Shown one piece after another: positions 58,701-64,000 of a stretch of DNA of 64,000 nucleotides. Every line of letters begins with the position of its first letter. Within the stretch, counting starts at the first letter, position 1. Under the pieces are notes generated by a model. That model worked only from the letters and a program-made list of their open reading frames with translations. It was not told where the DNA came from and made no database searches. A program made the position numbers and the translations under genes. Source of the DNA: Paracentrotus lividus (lineage: Eukaryota > Echinodermata > Echinoidea > Camarodonta > Echinidae); assembly GCA_940671915.1 (NCBI GenBank), contig CALNVZ010000174.1, positions 25,280,312 through 25,344,311 of the forward strand. Direction: 5' to 3'.

Positions 58701-61619
58701 GACATCGATGGAAATTCAATCCAATACAAAAAAAAAGAGATTCTTCTTGTATCTCAAAAAAAAATTTTCATGATTATCTCCAACATCGTCTATAGGGAAT
58801 AGTCAACCTTTGGTACATGTAACAAAAGACAAGAATATGAAAACCACCTTTAAATTGGAATTTTATCTGGGCATCTTTTTTCGTTTATCCCCAACATTTC
58901 AAAAGGAATGAAATTGGTTTCCGATGCATCCCGATATGGTATTGATGCATATTTTTTGCGCTTCTCTGGCCTCACTCTGTGTTCAAGTAGGGTAAAGTAT
59001 TTCATTAATCAACCCATCAAAAGAGACCCTGGCGAAATGCAATGAAGATTGGATGGAATATTGCAAAGACTTGTGATGTAACGGCTTGGCTATCTATCGT
59101 GTAACCCCTCCAGAGTAATATACTAGGTGCCAAATCACCCATTTGTGTTCCTGTTTTGTCCCTCATTTTCTCTTTCATCTCCATCATTTAGGAGCTGATG
59201 TTCATGTTCTCTCCATGAACCAAATAGGCCCTAATTGTCGTGGCGTGTTTAGATCATGGCACACATTGGTGCTGTTGTCTTTATCTTTCTACAGGAAACT
59301 TATATCACGGTAATTTTTGAATTACTAGCATTAAGGATGATGGGTGAAGCGTCGAGCGTGGAGACTGTTAGTGGCATCAGGGATCTCCATATTTGATCTA
59401 TCTTTCTCTCTGGTATGGTTTAATCGTTCCCTCTCTCCCATAAGAATACTCACAGTCATTAGGATACCGGGTGATGGATGAATGAATGAATTATGAGAGG
59501 AGTCATTTGCAGGGATTATAGATGGAGTAGAGAAATGGTTGAGAATACGGCACCTATTTGGAAACTAAATTTAGAATAAAACTAAAGCTGAGCATAACGT
59601 CCTCTACCCTAAAGCTTGATATTTAAAGAGTCACTTCAAATTTTGAAATATATAGGAAATGGATGTATTTCTCTCTTCTTTGTATTTCATTCTGGGTTTA
59701 TTATTACTTCCTTCTCTTCTATACTTTCCTGCCTGTTATATAATATAACATTTGTTGAGAGAACACCAGTCTGGCGTTCCATAGAAGATACACGTTATAT
59801 TATAATTTACTTTCTGAAATTAATTGCATATACATAGACGTTCAAACCAATATTGCTTTCGTGTGCGTAATTAATGTAGAAATTTATCACACAATTAAAA
59901 AGAGGAAATTTTATGAGTTTACGGTATCTGCATTACCGGTAAATCTGTAGAAGACATGTCTGTCGTATAACTCATCACAAATCTTCTGGATGGTGCATGA
60001 AGATTGAAAAATAGATAGTACATTTTCTGATGACTGTTCTGCAGATTATATGTATCGATTGTAGTCTATGCAGTAGTAAATATGATTAAACCAGTGTTGC
60101 CATTTTAATTTCTGTCTATATACCATATTCTTGACATAGTATGGATTTTCTTCAGAGGTCATGAAAGTTGCCACATTTAATCTGTGAATAGGATTCGATA
60201 GTTGTATGATCATGGAAGTGACATTATGTCTGTAAAATGTATATACATGTGTACAAATAAATTGCAAATCAAATATAATGTACGTGATGATTATGTCATA
60301 TGAGTATTCAATCTCTAAGCATAACAAAACTATTCTCCAGATTCGTCGGGTACAGAGATGAATGATTAAGTCATACTTTTATGATGGATGTAATCTTTGT
60401 AATCATCACATGCAGTATTTTCATCACTTTGTTGTCTATCGCATACATTTTGCTATATATTAAAGTCCTAAGGAAATTATATGCTAATATATAAACTATA
60501 TATATCTTTCAAGTGATTTCAGGCAATTATCATACGGACAATACAATTTGTTAACACACTGTAAACAATTTATACTCTAATCTTTTCGTTGAATTTAATC
60601 TTTTATTTCTTATGCCTACATGAAGGTCACCAATTTTGTATTTAGGCAAAATAGAATACCTATATATATATCATCTTCCTGTTTTTCTTTTTTTTTTACT
60701 CTTTTTTTTTTTATTAGGGATCAAAAATAGGAATTGGGTGGGTTTCCAGTGCACTATACTTTTTGGGCCTGTATCTCATTAACCCTTATGATTAACATGT
60801 GTATGACATGGATGAGAATGCATTAAGAGATGTAATATTTCTTAATCATTACTTATTACAACCGTGCGTGATATCCCACACAAATAACTAATATTTTGTC
60901 ACAGATTTTTTCCTAGATAATATATTTTTATCTTTTTAAAAACCGTTGACAATTTTTGCAAGTATTAGTGCTTTCTGATAGGATAGACTTTGTCTGTTAA
61001 TTTTTTCCAAACTTCCTAATAGTAATACGATTGAGTTGATTTTCAAGCAATACAGGTATGAAGCGAGATGATATAATTAACGTGCATTGATTTTTTTTTT
61101 CTCCATTTTTTTTCTCCATTTTTTCCCTCTAGATTCCTCAAGATAACTAATTTCCTGCAAGCAATCTCTTAAAAAAAATATAAGGCTGAATGTGGAAAAT
61201 TATCTTAATTGTGTTTCCTAATGAATGTCAAAGTCAAGTCTTTGTTAGTTGTTGAAAACTGGTAGAAAATGTCAGAATTTTCTGTGTGCTGAATATTTTA
61301 TTTTAATTGGTTATTCATTTTATATTTTCAAGTTAAGTTAATTCTCTAGTGTCATTACTCTGAATAAGTGCAAAGAACTTAGTTACAATATATGAATTTT
61401 ATTTGATTTCTTGTTTTCATTAAAATTTTGTGCTCAGTTATTATTTGTATTATTTCTCAATTGGATGTATTGATTTTCTTTTGTTTTGTTTTAGAATGTA
61501 ACTAATGTACATATTAATCAATGTTAACTTGTTAAATGATGATTATGAATTTACTTGATTTCATGGAATCAAAGACCCTCTGTTTCAGACTTTTTCTTGC
61601 CAATTGTAGAAATTAAGGT
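55702..61619. other. 3' flank, no recognised gene
   Basis: This region is AT-rich with scattered short open frames. The frame at 56449-56715 looks mildly coding (RKVRYVSKMEGERIGNDKLI) but I cannot assign it and it has no convincing acceptor. No transposon with clear ends was seen. Confidence 0.5.
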
Positions 61620-63330
61620 AATGATGATGACTCAGGTGATGATGGTAATTCAGGTGAAACTGATTATTTTGATTAAGATGATGGTGGTTATGATGATAAT
61701 GATGGTGATTTAGTTGATGGTGGTTATGGTAATGATGATGGTGATTAAGGTGACATTTATGGTGGTGAATAAGGTGGGGTTGAGGATTTTATAGTCATGA
61801 TTATAATTAAGGTGATATAGATGGTGGCCATGATGATTGTTATTGATGGTGGTCATTAATGATGATGTTGGTGATTAAAGAGAAATTGATCATGGTGTTC
61901 AAGATGATGGTGGTTACGATGATGATGATGCTGATGATGATGGTGATTAATGTGATACTGATGATGGTGGCCATGGTGATGATGATGATGAAGGTGGCAT
62001 TGATGATGGCCATGATGATGTGGGTGATTAAAGTGATGATGGTGAGTAAGGTGATAGTGATAATGGATGATGGTGGCCATGGTGATTGTGATGGTGACTA
62101 AGGTTATATTGATGGTGGGCATTTATGATGATGATAATGATGAGGATTGAGGTGATGGTGGTTATGATGGTGATGGTGGTTATGATCGTGATTGAAGTTA
62201 TGGTGGTTATGATGGTGGTTGAAGTTATGGTGGTTATGATGGTGATTGAGGTGATGGTGGTTATGATGGTGATGGTGGTTATGATGGTGATTGAGGTGAT
62301 GATGGGTATGATGATGATGATTTAGTGATAAGGTGGTTATGTTGATAATTATGGTGATTAAGGTGATGGTGGTATTGATGGTGATTGAGTTGATGGTGGT
62401 TATGGTGGTGATTGAGGTCATGGTGGTTATGATGGTGATTAAGGTGATGGTGGTTATGATGGTGATTAAGGTGATGGAGGCTATGATGGTGATTGAGGTG
62501 ATGGTGGTTATAATGGTGATTGAGGTCATGGTGGTTATGATGGTGATTGAGGTGATGGTGGTTATGATGGTGATTGAGGTGATGGTGGTTATGATGGTGA
62601 TTAAGGTGATGGTGGTTATGATGGTGATTAATGTAATGGAGGCTATGATGGTGATTGAGGTGATGGTGGTTATGATGGTGATTGAGGTCATGGTGGTTAT
62701 GATGGTGATTGAGGTCATGGTGCATTATGATGGTGATTGAGGTGATGGTGGTTATGATGGTGATTAAGGTGATGGTGGTTATGATGGTGATTAAGGTGAT
62801 GGTGGTTATGATGGTGATTGAGGTCATGGTGGTTATGATGTTGATTAAGGTGATGGAGGCTATGATGGTAATTGAGGTGATGGTGGTTATGATGGTGATT
62901 GAGGTGATGGTGGTTATGATGGTGATTGAGGTGATGGTGGTTATGATGGTGATTTAGGTCATGGTGGTTATGATGGTGATTGAGGTGATGGTGGTTATGA
63001 TGGTGATTTAGGTCATGGTGGTTATGATGGTGATTGAGGTGATGGTGGTTATGATGGTGATTGAGGTCATGGTGGTTATGATGGTGATCAAAGTGATTGA
63101 AGAGATTTTGATGATGGTGGCCATGATGATGATGATGATTGATGATAGAGAGAAAGGTGAAAGTGATGTGATTGATTACAGTGAAATTAATTATAGATGG
63201 TAGGCCTATTGATGATGGTGATTAAGGTGATATTGGTGATCAAGATGATGATGATGAGGATATACTCATGATGATTATTAAAATGACGATACTGATGGTG
63301 GTGATTAAGATGATGATAATGATTAAGATC
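61620..63330 (+). repeat. GAT-rich minisatellite with 27-bp core unit
   Basis: The core (about 62140-63110) repeats a 27-bp unit whose parts are GAGGTGATGG, TGGTTATGA and TGGTGATT. The flanks degrade into looser GATGAT and GGTGAT triplets. The long open frames on both strands (Met/Val-rich and His/Asn-rich) come from the 27-nt period being a multiple of three. Confidence 0.92.
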
Positions 63331-64000
63331 ACAGACATAGACATGCATTCATTTCTTTTGTTGATGGGGGGGGGGGGATCTATTCATCATCCCTCCAGCA
63401 ACAAAAGAAAATAGCTATATGCCAGTGATTAAGATGATGATGGTGATTAAGCAGATATCAATGAATTACTGCCAGTGATTATTAAGGTAATAATCAGTGG
63501 TGGATGCAGCCTGGCGTCACACAATTGAAAGTATGCAGCCCATGCCCAAACATGATAGAGCCACTATTGTCCCCCATATCAATTCTACTCCACGTGAAAT
63601 GTAAATCTAACGTTTGACATTAAATCTTAACATAAAGACGCGTCCATTATTTGAGGAGGGGAAAGAGAGAGATCCAATCAAAGATGATGTACGATATTGG
63701 AAAGCTGAGATTCAAGCTTTTAAAAACTGCTTGATTCATTAAGGTGTAATATAATTGCGTAATCGAGGAAGATGACATATGCACGTATGAGCTATTTTGA
63801 GAGCAAAATTGGGCCATATTGTACAGGAATTTGATCTTACTAGGATTTCGAATTGACACAATGACAGGACTTTTTTTTCCCTTTGCAATAAGTCATTCCT
63901 ATTTTGAAGAATTCGACTCTTAGCCGTACTTATTCAATTGATCATTTCTTTGAAAATAGTTGCTCGCCATAATCAAGAAAACAAAGTGAAAAAACTGTGA
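63331..64000. other. Right end of window, nothing recognised
   Basis: It includes a G-run (63366-63377) and a little more GAT-type repeat near 63430. No gene is seen. Confidence 0.5.

Noticed and set aside
61856-63203. Long His/Asn-rich and Met/Val-rich open frames
   Set aside because: They arise from the 27-bp minisatellite period being a multiple of three; no start context or homology.

Overview
The window is nuclear DNA from an animal. It is AT-rich, and one gene with GT-AG introns is spread over about 38 kb between dense non-autonomous transposons and simple repeats. The only gene I can identify is an orthologue of BTBD7, a protein with two BTB/POZ domains and a BACK domain. Its similarity to the vertebrate protein is clear along most of the length. 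The repeats (short TA- and TTAA-flanked inverted-repeat elements, CCGT-headed tandem arrays, many TACATGTA words) suggest a marine invertebrate deuterostome, most likely an echinoderm. That placement is inference, not proof.

Layout. 1-17162 is 5' flank or 5' intron: a decayed satellite, a dispersed GGGCAACC-type repeat, an inverted-repeat element, and two short coding-like stretches that I cannot assign (5119-5268, 12243-12376). BTBD7 lies on the + strand. A 5' UTR rich in short uORFs probably starts at 17163. Coding exons are 17576-18752, 19222-19430, 22534-22609, 28726-28871, 30297-30455, 31895-32066, 39511-39824 and 54971-55177. Every junction keeps frame and the exons sum to 2460 nt, an 819-residue protein plus stop. 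55178-64000 is 3' UTR and flank, ending in a 1.7-kb GAT-rich minisatellite.

The introns hold most of the unusual structure. The 3' ends of coding exons 4 and 5, each with its splice donor and proximal intron, are tandemly repeated downstream (periods about 150 and 180-190 bp). Intron 3 carries nine units of a 126-151 bp repeat loaded with direct-repeat AGGTCA half-sites, and an 881-bp palindrome that sits in one copy of a local duplication whose other copy keeps the empty site. Intron 6 carries a 5'-truncated LINE tail and nested MITEs. Intron 7 carries a 3.9-kb foldback-like element whose inverted arms are arrays of a 160-bp unit, with another transposon inside it.

A 25-N gap at 47615-47639 is flanked by two near-identical copies of about 350 bp that differ mainly by single-base indels. 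This is probably an assembly overlap and not biology. I see no tRNA, rRNA, CRISPR array or prokaryotic feature, and no clear second protein-coding gene. All coordinates and repeat alignments were made by eye.
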